Positions 27,683 through 35,676 of a DNA stretch of 64,000 bases are shown one piece after another. How positions within the stretch are numbered: position 1 is the first letter of the stretch; each line of letters starts with the position of its first letter. The position numbers were made by a program, and so were the translations under genes. A model generated the notes under the pieces. That model was given only the letters and a program-made list of their open reading frames with translations, did no database searches and was not told the origin of the DNA. The stretch comes from Patulibacter brassicae (lineage in GTDB: Bacteria > Actinomycetota > Thermoleophilia > Solirubrobacterales > Solirubrobacteraceae). The stretch lies in the NCBI RefSeq assembly GCF_033949425.1, contig NZ_JAXAVX010000001.1:372001-436000 (forward strand). The letters run 5' to 3'.

Positions 27683-27967
27683 TCAGGCCTGGGGGCTGGG
27701 GACGCGGAAGCCGTCGTCGGAGGCGTCGGGCGCCTGGGCCAGCGCGGTCTCGCGCGGCAGGGACGCGCGCGGCTCGTCCGGGCGCAGGCGGCTCTCGGCG
27801 GCGAGGACGTGCGCGGTCGGCGGCACCCCGTCGAGGTCGAGCTCGCCGATGGTCTCGACGTGCTCGAGGACGGCGGAGAGCTCGCGGGCCATCGGCTCGA
27901 CCTCGTCCTCGTGCAGCTCGAGGCGGGCGAGCGCGGCCACGTGCAGGACGGTGGCGCGATCGATCAT
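27683..27967 (-). CDS. gatC: amidotransferase subunit GatC
   Basis: 94 residues with the typical GatC pattern VLHVAALARLELHEDEVEPMARELSAVL, here seen as ALARLEL, then ELDLDGVPPTAHV and RPDEPRASLPRETALAQAPD. It wraps around and stabilises GatA-GatB and is the first gene of gatC-gatA-gatB. Confidence 0.96.
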   Translation of the reverse strand: MIDRATVLHVAALARLELHEDEVEPMARELSAVLEHVETIGELDLDGVPPTAHVLAAESRLRPDEPRASLPRETALAQAPDASDDGFRVPSPQA

Positions 27968-27976
27968 CGGCCCCCG

Positions 27977-27982
27977 ATGCTA
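27977..27982 (-). promoter_or_regulatory. -10 element of the gatCAB operon
   Basis: TAGCAT on the minus strand, 9 bases before the gatC ATG. Confidence 0.5.
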
Positions 27983-28029
27983 GTCGCCGGCGCGCGCGGG
28001 CGACCGGTCCCGGTCCGGGCGGTCGTGGC

Positions 28030-28902
28030 TCAGCCGGCCTGGAGCTCGGCGGCCTGGAGGGTGTTCGCCAGCAGCTGGGCGATCGTCATCGGCCCGACCC
28101 CGCCCGGCACGGGCGTGATCGCACCCGCGACGGGGAACGCCTCGTCGAAGCAGACGTCGCCGACGAGCGAGGACCGGCGGCCGGCCGGCGGCTCGGCGAG
28201 CCGGTTGATGCCGACGTCGATGACCGTGGCGCCCGGCTTGATCCAGCGCCCCCGGACCATCTCCGCCCGGCCGACGGCGGCGATCAGGACGTCGGCCCGG
28301 GCGGCGACCGCCTCGAGGTCGCGCGTGCGGGAGTGCGCGATCGTGACGGTGGCGTTGCGCTGCAGGAGGAGCTGCGCCATCGGCTTGCCGAAGAGGTTCG
28401 AGCGGCCGATGACGACCGCCTCGGCGCCCGACAGCTGGGCACCGGCGTGGTCGAGCAGCCGGATCACGCCGGCCGGGGTGCACGGGCGCAGGCCCGGCAG
28501 GCCGAGCGCCAGGCGCCCGGCGGAGCCGACGGTGAGGCCGTCCACGTCCTTCTCGGCCGCGATGAGGTTCGTCATCTCGACGCCGTCGAGGTGCCCCGGG
28601 AGCGGCAGCTGGCAGAGGATCCCGCTGACGCGCTCGTCCGCGTTGAGCTGCTCGATGAGCGCGACGAGCTGCTCGCGCGTCGCGTCGCCGGGCAGCCGGT
28701 GGTCGAAGCCCTGGATGCCGACCTCGGCGCAGGCCTTCTGCTTGCCGCCGACGTAGACCGCGCTCGCCGCGTCGTCGCCCACGAGGATCGTCGCCAGGCC
28801 CGGGGCGCGCCCGTGGCGCTCCACGAACGCCGCCACGCCGGTGGCGACCTCGGCGCGCACCTCGGAGGCGACCTGCTTGCCGTCGATGATCGTCGCGGAC
28901 AT
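28030..28902 (-). CDS. folD: methylenetetrahydrofolate dehydrogenase/cyclohydrolase FolD
   Basis: 290 residues. Y50 and K54 (YVGGKQKA), Q98 (ILCQLPLPGHL) and D121 (KDVDGL) fall at exactly the E. coli FolD positions, and VIGRSNLFGKPMAQLL, HSRT and TPVPGGVGPMTIAQLLANT are the other signature blocks. It interconverts 5,10-methylene-THF, 5,10-methenyl-THF and 10-formyl-THF for purine and one-carbon metabolism. It precedes gatC on the same strand by 62 bases but both have their own -10-like element. Confidence 0.97.
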   Translation of the reverse strand: MSATIIDGKQVASEVRAEVATGVAAFVERHGRAPGLATILVGDDAASAVYVGGKQKACAEVGIQGFDHRLPGDATREQLVALIEQLNADERVSGILCQLPLPGHLDGVEMTNLIAAEKDVDGLTVGSAGRLALGLPGLRPCTPAGVIRLLDHAGAQLSGAEAVVIGRSNLFGKPMAQLLLQRNATVTIAHSRTRDLEAVAARADVLIAAVGRAEMVRGRWIKPGATVIDVGINRLAEPPAGRRSSLVGDVCFDEAFPVAGAITPVPGGVGPMTIAQLLANTLQAAELQAG

Positions 28903-28910
28903 CGCGCCGG

Positions 28911-28916
28911 AGGCTA
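28911..28916 (-). promoter_or_regulatory. -10 element of folD
   Basis: TAGCCT on the minus strand, 8 bases before the folD ATG. Confidence 0.5.
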
Positions 28917-28965
28917 GTCGAGTCCGCGCGGGGCCGCCCGCGCGGACGGCCTCCGGTCCCGACGG

Positions 28966-29946
28966 TCAGGCGGCGCCGGGGACCGGCACGTCGACGCCGG
29001 CCGCCGCCGCGACGCCGCGCCAGAGCTGCGCCCGGTCCTCCGGCGCCTCGCGGGTGCGCGGCAGCAGGTGCGTGGGCCGCGGCCGCCGGTCGTGCCAGAA
29101 CCGGCCGGTGCTGCGCGTCGGCTCGTCGGCGGCCGCGAGCCAGACGAGCGTGTCGGCCCCCTCCTCCGGACTGCGGAGGATCGGCCGCGTCGCCTTGCGG
29201 AAGCCCGGGAGGGCGTCGGCGACGCCCGGGGTGTCGGCCCAGCCGGGGTGCAGCGCGTGGCAGACGACGCCCGTCGGCCGCAGGCGCGCCGCCCAGAGCT
29301 CGTTCAGCACGACCTGCGCGCGCTTGTCGCGGGCGTAGACGGCGGCCGGCTTGTACGGCCGACGCTCGTGCTGGAGGTCGGCGACGTCCAGCGCCTGCCC
29401 GTACATGCCCCCGGAGCTCATCGTCAGGATCCGGCCCGGGACGTCGGCGGCGAGGTGGTCGGCGAGCAGGGCGGTGAGGAGGAACGGCCCGGCGACGTTC
29501 GTCGCGAACGCGACCTCGAGACCCTCGTCGGTCTCCTCGCGCGCGGGCGGCATCACGCCGGCGTTGTGCAGCAGGGCGTCGAGCGGCCCGGCCTCGCGCA
29601 GCGCCGCGGCGGCCTCGCGCACCGACGCCAGCGACGAGACGTCGCACTCGACGACGTCGACCGTGGCGCCGGGCACCGCGTCGACGATCGAGCGCCGCGT
29701 GGCCCCGGCGCGCTCCGGCGAGCGGGCCAGCAGCACGACGCGCGCCCCGAGCGCGGCGAGGTCGCGCGCGGCGGCCGCGCCGATGCCGGAGGTCGGGCCG
29801 GTGATGGCCACGATCCGGCCGTCGATCCGCGGAGGGTCGGCCGGCCACCCCGCCAGGCGGCGCCGGGCGGCGAGGCCCAGGCGCGAGTACCCGGGGGCGA
29901 TCGTGCGGTCCAGGACGGTGTCGGCGACCGACGCGAGGAGGCTCAT
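28966..29946 (-). CDS. short-chain dehydrogenase/reductase (retinol-dehydrogenase-like)
   Basis: 326 residues. The cofactor motif TGPTSGIG is at 49-56, NAG at 128-130, the catalytic serine at S177/S178, and Y204xxxK208 (YARDK). The Arg after the first strand (LLARSPERA) favours NADP(H). An N-terminal helix of about 40 residues precedes the Rossmann fold, and the C-terminal GRFWHDRRPRPTHLLPRT block is typical of the dehydrogenase/reductase SDR group close to human DHRS12/RDH-like proteins. The substrate is unknown. Confidence 0.9.
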   Translation of the reverse strand: MSLLASVADTVLDRTIAPGYSRLGLAARRRLAGWPADPPRIDGRIVAITGPTSGIGAAAARDLAALGARVVLLARSPERAGATRRSIVDAVPGATVDVVECDVSSLASVREAAAALREAGPLDALLHNAGVMPPAREETDEGLEVAFATNVAGPFLLTALLADHLAADVPGRILTMSSGGMYGQALDVADLQHERRPYKPAAVYARDKRAQVVLNELWAARLRPTGVVCHALHPGWADTPGVADALPGFRKATRPILRSPEEGADTLVWLAAADEPTRSTGRFWHDRRPRPTHLLPRTREAPEDRAQLWRGVAAAAGVDVPVPGAA

Positions 29947-30043
29947 CCCCCGGCCGGTACCCGACGGGGAGCGCTCCGACGCGGCCGGCCGAGCGGTCCG
30001 CGCGGGCTGCAGCGCGCGGGCGGCCGGCGGCGCCCGGCGAGGC

Positions 30044-32464
30044 TCAGACGGCCTCGAGGCGCGCGAAGCCGGCGATGAGCCGCCGCTCGCCGTGATCGTC
30101 GAAATGCACGACGATCACCTCGTCGTCGGCGGCCACCACGTCGCCCTCGCCGAACTTCCCGTGCCGCACGCGCGCCCCGACGGAGAACGTCGGCGCCGCC
30201 TCGGCGTCCGCGGCCGCCGCCCGGCCCGCGCTGCCGATCTCGCTGCCGCGCCGCAGCCCGAGGTCCGCCAGCGATCGGCCGGCGCCGGTGCCGCGGCCTC
30301 GCGCGATCGAGCCGATGCCACCGGAGCGCGCCCCGGGCGCGTCCCGCTCGAACCGTGGACGGGGCGTCGGCTGGACCGCCCCCGACAGCGCCTCCGGCGA
30401 CTGCTCGTCGAGCGACTCGACCGGCAGCTCGCGCAGGAACCGGCTCGGGACCTGCGGCTGCGGCGGGCCGTAGAGCGCCCGGCGACGCGCCCACGTGAGC
30501 GCGAGGTGCTTGCGGGCGCGCGTCAGCCCGACGTAGCAGAGGCGCCGTTCCTCCTCGAGCTCGCCGGCGTCGATCGCCCGGCTGTGCGGGAAGATCCCGT
30601 CCTCGCAGCCGACGAGGAAGACCGCGTCGTACTCCAGGCCCTTCGCGTTGTGCAGCGTCATCAGCGTGACGCGGCCGGTCGCCGCCTCCTCGGCCTGATC
30701 GGCGTCGGAGAGCAGCGCCGTGGACTGGAGGAAGCGGTCCAGCGGACGCAGCGTCGCGCGCTCCTCGTCGGGGTACGCCGCCGCGTCCTCGGCGTCGAAC
30801 TCCTGCGCGAAGGCGTGCAGCTGGTCGAGGTTCTCCACACGACCCTCGTCGAGCGGGTCGCTCGAGGCCTCGAGCTCGGCGCGGTACCCGGTGACCTTCA
30901 GGATCGCCTCGAGGAGGTCCGCGACCGTCGCGCCGGCCTCCATCGTCGCGCGCAGCTCCGCCGCCTGCTCCGCGAAGCGCCCGACCGACCGCACGGCCGC
31001 GGTCTTCAGCCCCGCCGCGGCGGGCTCGTCGATCACCTGCAGCGGGGTCACGCCGAGGGCCTCGGCGTGCGCGAGCAGCCGCCCGACCGTCGTATCCCCG
31101 ATCCCGCGCCGGGGCCGGTTGACGATCCGCGCGAACGCCACGGTGTTGGCCGGGTTCAGCAGCCACTGGAGGTAGGCCAGGGCGTCCTTCACCTCGGCCC
31201 GGTCGAAGAACCGCACGCCGCCGATCACCTGGTAGGCGAGATCGGCCTGGGTCAGCGCCGTCTCCACGAGCCGGGAGAGCCCGTTGGTGCGGTAGAGCAC
31301 CGCCATCTGCCCCAGGGGCACGCCCTCGCCGGCGAGGCGCTCGATCTCGCCGACGACCCAGCGCGACTCGACGTGGTCGTCGGGCAGCGCGCGGACGCGG
31401 ACCGGGTCGCCGGTGCCCTGGTCGGTCCAGAGGCGCTTGGGTCGCTGGTCGCGGTTGTTGGCGATGACCGCGTTGGCGGTGTCGAGGATCCGCTGCGTCG
31501 AGCGGTAGTTCTGCTCGAGCCGGATGACCTCGGCGTCCGGGAAGTCCTGCTCGAAGTCGAGGATGTTGCGGATGTCGGCGGAGCGGAACCCGTAGATCGA
31601 CTGCGCGTCGTCGCCGACGACCATGAGGTTGCGGTGGCCGGGCTCCTCGCCGGCCAGCGGCCCGAACCCGTCCGGGTCCGCGCCATGCGCCTCCGCACCG
31701 GCGTCGCGGGGCGCCAGGTGCATCGGGTCGTCCATGCAGAGCAGCTGCAGGAGCCGGTACTGCGCCGGGTTCGTGTCCTGGTACTCGTCGACGAGCACGT
31801 GCCGGAAGGCGTTGCGGTACCGCTCGCGCACCTCGGGATAGCGCTCGAGGACGTCGACGGTCCGCCCGAGGAGGTCGTCGAAGTCCATCGCGTTGTTGGC
31901 GACGAGCTGCGCCTGGTAGCCGCGGTAGGCGTCGACGATCGTGCGGTCGTAGAACCCCGCCGCCTGCTCGGCCGCCTGCTCCACGCTGCGCAACCGGTTC
32001 TTGTGCTCCGAGATGCGTCCCGCGACGGCGTTGGGCGTGAAGCGGCGCGTGTCGGCGCCCTGGGACTCCAGCACCCGCTTGACGAGCCGCTTGGCGTCGT
32101 CGGCGTCGTAGATCGTGAACTGGCGGGTGTAGCCGAGCCGCTCGGCCTCGACCCGCATGATGCGGGCGCAGGCGCTGTGGAACGTGGAGACCCAGAGGCC
32201 GCGCGTCGAGCGGCCCAGCAGGGTCCCGACGCGCTCGCGCAGCTCCGCGGCGGCCTTGTTCGTGAACGTGACCGCGAGGATCTCGCCCAGGCTGGCCTGT
32301 CCCGTCCGCACGAGCCACGCGACGCGGTGCGTCAGGACCCGCGTCTTGCCCGAGCCCGCGCCGGCGATGACGAGCAGCGGCCCGCCCGGATGCACCACCG
32401 CCGCGCGCTGCTGGTCGTTGAGCCCGAGCAGGAGCTCCTCGGCGTGCGCGTCGACGGCGGCCAT
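30044..32464 (-). CDS. pcrA: ATP-dependent DNA helicase PcrA/UvrD (SF1A)
   Basis: 806 residues. Walker A AGAGSGKT at 34-41, AVTFTNKAAAELRER, DEYQDTN at 226-232, VVGDDAQSIYGFR at 282-294, LEQNYRST, VTLMTLHNAKGLEYDAVFLV and YVGLTRARKHL define the 3'-5' helicase core; the C-terminus ends in a Tudor-like domain (FSVGARVRHGKFGEGDVVA, then DDHGERRLIAGFARLE) that in PcrA contacts RNA polymerase. About 33 residues (244-276) are inserted directly before the third helicase block. It acts in nucleotide excision repair, replication restart and transcription-coupled repair. Confidence 0.96.
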   Translation of the reverse strand: MAAVDAHAEELLLGLNDQQRAAVVHPGGPLLVIAGAGSGKTRVLTHRVAWLVRTGQASLGEILAVTFTNKAAAELRERVGTLLGRSTRGLWVSTFHSACARIMRVEAERLGYTRQFTIYDADDAKRLVKRVLESQGADTRRFTPNAVAGRISEHKNRLRSVEQAAEQAAGFYDRTIVDAYRGYQAQLVANNAMDFDDLLGRTVDVLERYPEVRERYRNAFRHVLVDEYQDTNPAQYRLLQLLCMDDPMHLAPRDAGAEAHGADPDGFGPLAGEEPGHRNLMVVGDDAQSIYGFRSADIRNILDFEQDFPDAEVIRLEQNYRSTQRILDTANAVIANNRDQRPKRLWTDQGTGDPVRVRALPDDHVESRWVVGEIERLAGEGVPLGQMAVLYRTNGLSRLVETALTQADLAYQVIGGVRFFDRAEVKDALAYLQWLLNPANTVAFARIVNRPRRGIGDTTVGRLLAHAEALGVTPLQVIDEPAAAGLKTAAVRSVGRFAEQAAELRATMEAGATVADLLEAILKVTGYRAELEASSDPLDEGRVENLDQLHAFAQEFDAEDAAAYPDEERATLRPLDRFLQSTALLSDADQAEEAATGRVTLMTLHNAKGLEYDAVFLVGCEDGIFPHSRAIDAGELEEERRLCYVGLTRARKHLALTWARRRALYGPPQPQVPSRFLRELPVESLDEQSPEALSGAVQPTPRPRFERDAPGARSGGIGSIARGRGTGAGRSLADLGLRRGSEIGSAGRAAAADAEAAPTFSVGARVRHGKFGEGDVVAADDEVIVVHFDDHGERRLIAGFARLEAV

Positions 32465-32471
32465 CGCTCCG

Positions 32472-32477
32472 AGGATA
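32472..32477 (-). promoter_or_regulatory. -10 element of pcrA
   Basis: TATCCT on the minus strand, 7 bases before the pcrA ATG. Confidence 0.55.
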
Positions 32478-32549
32478 CGAGTCCTCGCCGACGGTGCCGG
32501 CGCGCCTCGGGACCGCCCCGCGCGCTCCCCGGACGACCGTCCCCGGCGA

Positions 32550-32555
32550 TAGCGT
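32550..32555 (+). promoter_or_regulatory. -10 element of the queuosine-salvage gene
   Basis: TAGCGT, 7 bases before the ATG at 32563. The two divergent -10 elements (this one and that of pcrA) are 72 bases apart. Confidence 0.5.
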
Positions 32556-32562
32556 CCGGCCC

Positions 32563-33435
32563 ATGTCCCTGCCCGACGAGGTCCGCCGCCACGCCGCGGA
32601 GGTCGCCGCGTCGGCCCGGCACGTGCGCATCGAGGACGAGCTGCTCGACGCGCTGGAGCCCGGCGAGGCCCCACCGGCCGACGCCGAGCGGCACTTCCTC
32701 GACGGCGAGCCCGAGGACGTCGCCGACTACGTCCTGGCGCTCAACGCCGTGAACTTCGGGTCCGGCTGGTTCCCGACGCTGCGCAAGCGCCCCGGGTGCT
32801 CGGGCTACTGGACCGTCGCGTGGGCCCTCGCGGACCGCTGGCGGGCCGAGGGACCGTGGAGCGCCGCCGAGCTGCGCGCGCTGACCGCCGAGGAGGTGGC
32901 CACGACGCTCGGGCAGCCGCCCGGTCACGAGCTCATGGCGCTCTACGCCCAGGCGCTGCGCGCGCTCGGCGCGTTCCTCGGCGACCGCCGGGCCCTCGAC
33001 CTCGTCGGCGACGCGGGAGGTCGCGCGGACCGGCTGGCGCGGATGGTCGTCGACGGCATGCCGTTCTACCGCGACCACGGGCTCTACAAGCGCGCCCAGA
33101 TCCTCTGCGCCGACGTCGAGGGCTTCGGCCTCGGGCGGCTCGAGGGCCTCGACCGGCTGACGATGTTCGCCGACAACCTCGTCCCCCACGTCCTGCGCTG
33201 CGCCGGCGTCCTGCGCTACGACGATGCGCTCGCCGAGCGGATCGACGCCGGCCGGCTGCTGCCGATCGGCGGCGCCGAGCACGAGATCCGCTGCTGCGCG
33301 CTCCACGCGATCGAGCGCCTGAGCGAGCGGACCGGCGTCCCGCCCCGCACCCTCGACGCCTGGCTGTGGCACGCCGGCCAGCGGCCCGAGGTCAAGGCCC
33401 GCCCGCGCCACCGCACGCGCACCGTCTTTTACTGA
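32563..33435 (+). CDS. queuosine salvage protein, DUF2419 (Qng1-like)
   Basis: 290 residues, soluble, all-helical. Family-specific blocks are ALNAVNFGSGWFPTL (59-73), FYRDHGLYKRAQIL (168-181), LTMFADNLVPHVLR (199-212), GGAEHEIRCCALHAI (236-250) and LDAWLWHAG (264-272). In characterised members (human QNG1/C9orf64 and a Sphaerobacter homologue) the enzyme hydrolyses queuosine 5'-monophosphate to release queuine for tRNA modification. The function here is by family; the neighbours (pcrA, cysE) do not inform it. It ends 4 bases before the cysE stop. Confidence 0.87.
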   Translation: MSLPDEVRRHAAEVAASARHVRIEDELLDALEPGEAPPADAERHFLDGEPEDVADYVLALNAVNFGSGWFPTLRKRPGCSGYWTVAWALADRWRAEGPWSAAELRALTAEEVATTLGQPPGHELMALYAQALRALGAFLGDRRALDLVGDAGGRADRLARMVVDGMPFYRDHGLYKRAQILCADVEGFGLGRLEGLDRLTMFADNLVPHVLRCAGVLRYDDALAERIDAGRLLPIGGAEHEIRCCALHAIERLSERTGVPPRTLDAWLWHAGQRPEVKARPRHRTRTVFY

Positions 33436-33439
33436 TCCG

Positions 33440-34171
33440 TCAGCCGCCGGCGGGGCTGCGGCCCTCGCGCGGGCGCAGCTCGTGCACGTCGGCGGGCTCG
33501 CCCACGAGGCGCGGCCCCGCGGCGGGGTCGCCGCCCAGCTCGCGGACCTGTCGCTCGAGCTCCACGACGCGCCGGCCGAGCGCGCGGACCGCATCGGCGA
33601 CCGGATCGGGCAGGTGGATCCAGTCCGCGTCCGGACCCTCGACCTTGCGCCCGTCGATCCGCACCGGGTGCCCGGGGTTGCCGACGACGGTGGCGTTCGC
33701 GGGCACGTCCGTGATGACGACGGAGTTCGCGCCGATCTTCGCGCCGTCGCCGACGGTGATCGGGCCGAGGAGCTTCGCACCCGAGCCGATCGTCACGCGA
33801 TCGCCGACCGTCGGATGGCGCTTGCCCACCTGGAACCCCGTGCCACCGAGGGTCACGCCCTGGTAGACGGTGACGTCCTCGCCGATCCGCGCCGTCTCGC
33901 CGATCACGACGCCCGACCCGTGATCGATGAAGAAGCCCGGCCCGATCTCGGCCGCCGGGTGGATCTCGATCCCCGACGCCGCCCGCGAGAGGTGGGCGAT
34001 GAGGCGCGGCAGCAGCGGGACGCCCGCGCGGTGCAGGCGGTGGCTCAGCCGGTGCGCCGCGAGCGCCTGCAGCCCCGGCCAGGTCGTGACGAGCTCGACC
34101 GGCCCGACGTCGCGCGCGGCGGGATCCCGCTCGCGCACGGCGCGCACGTCGCGACGCAGCGTGGCGATCAC
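33440..34171 (-). CDS. cysE: serine O-acetyltransferase CysE
   Basis: 243 residues with an N-terminal helical domain and a left-handed beta helix of hexapeptide repeats (ASGIEIHPAAEIGPGFFIDH, then GVVIGETARIGEDVTVYQGV and GGTGFQVGKRHPTVGD), ending in the VVGNPGHPVR loop. The active-site His in FFIDHGSG and the KRHPT block are present. It makes O-acetylserine for CysK. A long charged C-terminal tail (about 60 residues) may include a coiled coil and the usual CysK-binding extension, although it does not end in Ile. The GTG start overlaps the stop of a 10-codon reading frame (GTGA). Confidence 0.94.
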   Translation of the reverse strand: MIATLRRDVRAVRERDPAARDVGPVELVTTWPGLQALAAHRLSHRLHRAGVPLLPRLIAHLSRAASGIEIHPAAEIGPGFFIDHGSGVVIGETARIGEDVTVYQGVTLGGTGFQVGKRHPTVGDRVTIGSGAKLLGPITVGDGAKIGANSVVITDVPANATVVGNPGHPVRIDGRKVEGPDADWIHLPDPVADAVRALGRRVVELERQVRELGGDPAAGPRLVGEPADVHELRPREGRSPAGG

Positions 34172-34200
34172 GCGCGGGCTCCGGTGGCGGGGACGTCCAT
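34168..34200 (-). CDS. 10-codon leaderless reading frame overlapping the cysE start
   Basis: ATG at 34200 encodes MDVPATGARA and ends at TGA 34170-34168, which overlaps the cysE GTG by two bases. A TACCCT element lies 8 bases before the ATG, so the cysE message probably begins at or near this ATG. Translation of this short frame would deliver ribosomes to cysE by termination-reinitiation. It contains no cysteine codon, so it is not a cysteine-sensing leader of the known mycobacterial type. Expression is inferred. Confidence 0.45.
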   Translation of the reverse strand: MDVPATGARA

Positions 34201-34208
34201 CGCGAAGG

Positions 34209-34214
34209 AGGGTA
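34209..34214 (-). promoter_or_regulatory. -10 element upstream of cysE
   Basis: TACCCT on the minus strand, 8 bases before the ATG of the short reading frame and 37 bases before the cysE GTG. Confidence 0.5.
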
Positions 34215-34277
34215 CCGAGCGACCGCGGCGGCCCCGGGGACGCGCGGTCCGGGCCGGAGGTCGCCGGCGAGGACCCG

Positions 34278-35210
34278 TCACCGCGGCTGGAAGAACGGCA
34301 GGCTCGCGTAGCGCTCGCCGCTGTCGGGCAGGATCACGACGATCCGCTTGCCCCGCGACTCCTCGCGCTGCGCGACCTCGACGGCCGCCGCCACGGCGGC
34401 GCCGCACGAGAGCCCGGCCAGCACGCCGCAGCGGCGCGACACGAGCCACGCCGTGTCGATCGCGGCGTCGTCGGACACCGCGACGATCTCGTCCACGACC
34501 CGGCGGTCGAGGACCGGCGGGACGAAGCCCGCGCCGATGCCCTGGATCCGGTGCGGCCCGGCCTGACCGCCGGAGAGGACGGCCGAGGAGGCCGGCTCGA
34601 CGCCGACCACCAGCGTCGAGGCGTCGTGCGCCTTCAGCGCGTGACCGGTGCCGGTGACCGTGCCGCCGGTGCCGATGCCGGCGACGAGGACGTCGATCCG
34701 CCCATCGAGCTGGCGCAGCAGCTCCGGGCCGGTGGTCCGCCGGTGCACGGCCGGGTTCGCCGGGTTGGCGAACTGGTCGGGCATCCACGCGTCGTCCCCG
34801 TCGGCGAGCGACCGGGCGGCCTCGACGGCCTCCGTCATGCCGCCCATCGACTCGATGACCTCGACGCGCGCGCCGAACAGCCGCAGCAGGGTCTCGCGCT
34901 CGCGGCTCATGCCCTGGGGCAGGCAGATGACGAGCTCGTAGCCGCGCGCCGCGGCGACGAACGCCAGGCCGATGCCGGTGTTGCCGCTCGTCGCCTCGAC
35001 GATCGTCGTGCGACCCGGGGCGATCCGCCCCTCCTTCTCGGCGGCGAGGACCATCGCCAGCGCGATCCGGTCCTTGACCGAGCCGCCCGGGTTGCGCGCC
35101 TCGACCTTGCCGTAGAGCTCCACGCCGGAGCCCTCCGGCTCGAGCGCGGCGAGCCGGACGACGGGGGTGTCCCCGATCAGCCCGGTGACGTCGGTGATCT
35201 CGTCGGCCAT
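34278..35210 (-). CDS. cysK: O-acetylserine sulfhydrylase (cysteine synthase) CysK
   Basis: 310 residues, PLP-dependent fold type II. The PLP lysine is K46 in NPGGSVKDR, the substrate loop is TSGNTGIGLAFVAA, the phosphate-binding glycine loop is GIGTGGTVTGTG, and the PLP-N1 serine lies in LSCGAAVAAA. It makes cysteine from O-acetylserine and sulfide. It starts 2 bases after the rrf2 stop and is followed by cysE after a 106-base gap with its own promoter. Confidence 0.95.
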   Translation of the reverse strand: MADEITDVTGLIGDTPVVRLAALEPEGSGVELYGKVEARNPGGSVKDRIALAMVLAAEKEGRIAPGRTTIVEATSGNTGIGLAFVAAARGYELVICLPQGMSRERETLLRLFGARVEVIESMGGMTEAVEAARSLADGDDAWMPDQFANPANPAVHRRTTGPELLRQLDGRIDVLVAGIGTGGTVTGTGHALKAHDASTLVVGVEPASSAVLSGGQAGPHRIQGIGAGFVPPVLDRRVVDEIVAVSDDAAIDTAWLVSRRCGVLAGLSCGAAVAAAVEVAQREESRGKRIVVILPDSGERYASLPFFQPR

Positions 35211-35212
35211 CG

Positions 35213-35608
35213 TCAGATCCAGTACATCGTCTGGCCCTGCTCCCGCGCCTCGCGGTCGATCAGGTCCTGGATGGTCGTATCGCCGAGCACGCCGCGCGCC
35301 GCCTCGGCCACCTCGGCGAAGATCCCGGTGGCGTCGCCGCCCACGGGACCGTCCAGCATCTCGACGATCTCGAGGATCGTCACCTCGCGCGGGTCCCGGG
35401 TGAGGACGTAGCCGCCGTGCACGCCGCGCTGGGAGCGCAGCAGCCCCGCGCGCCGCAGCGTCGCGAAGAGCTGCTCGAGGAACTGCCCGGGGATCTGCCG
35501 TCGCCGGGCGAGCTCGGCGACCGGGACCGGCGTCGTCGTCCCGCCGGCTCGGCCGAGCTCGGTGAGCGCCTGGACGGCGTAGGGCGACTTCGCGGTGATC
35601 GAGAGCAT
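35213..35608 (-). CDS. Rrf2-family regulator, CymR-like (no cysteines)
   Basis: 131 residues with an N-terminal winged helix: ITAKSPYAVQALTELGRAG, VAELARRRQIPGQFLEQLF and GLLRSQRGVHGGYVL, then ILEIVEMLDGPVGG. The sequence contains no cysteine at all, so it cannot hold the Fe-S cluster of IscR, RsrR or NsrR. This, with its position directly before cysK, points to a CymR-type repressor of cysteine synthesis that senses metabolite status through CysK. Function by analogy. Confidence 0.9.
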   Translation of the reverse strand: MLSITAKSPYAVQALTELGRAGGTTTPVPVAELARRRQIPGQFLEQLFATLRRAGLLRSQRGVHGGYVLTRDPREVTILEIVEMLDGPVGGDATGIFAEVAEAARGVLGDTTIQDLIDREAREQGQTMYWI

Positions 35609-35660
35609 CGGCGGGGTGACGGCCGCGACGGCCGGGTGCAGCGCGACCGGGGCGGCCGCG

Positions 35661-35666
35661 TAGCCT
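35661..35666 (+). promoter_or_regulatory. -10 element of the VanZ-like gene
   Basis: TAGCCT, 10 bases before the ATG at 35677. On the opposite strand TAGGAT at 35677-35672 could serve rrf2 with a leader of about 58 bases. Confidence 0.4.
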
Positions 35667-35676
35667 CTCCGATCCT

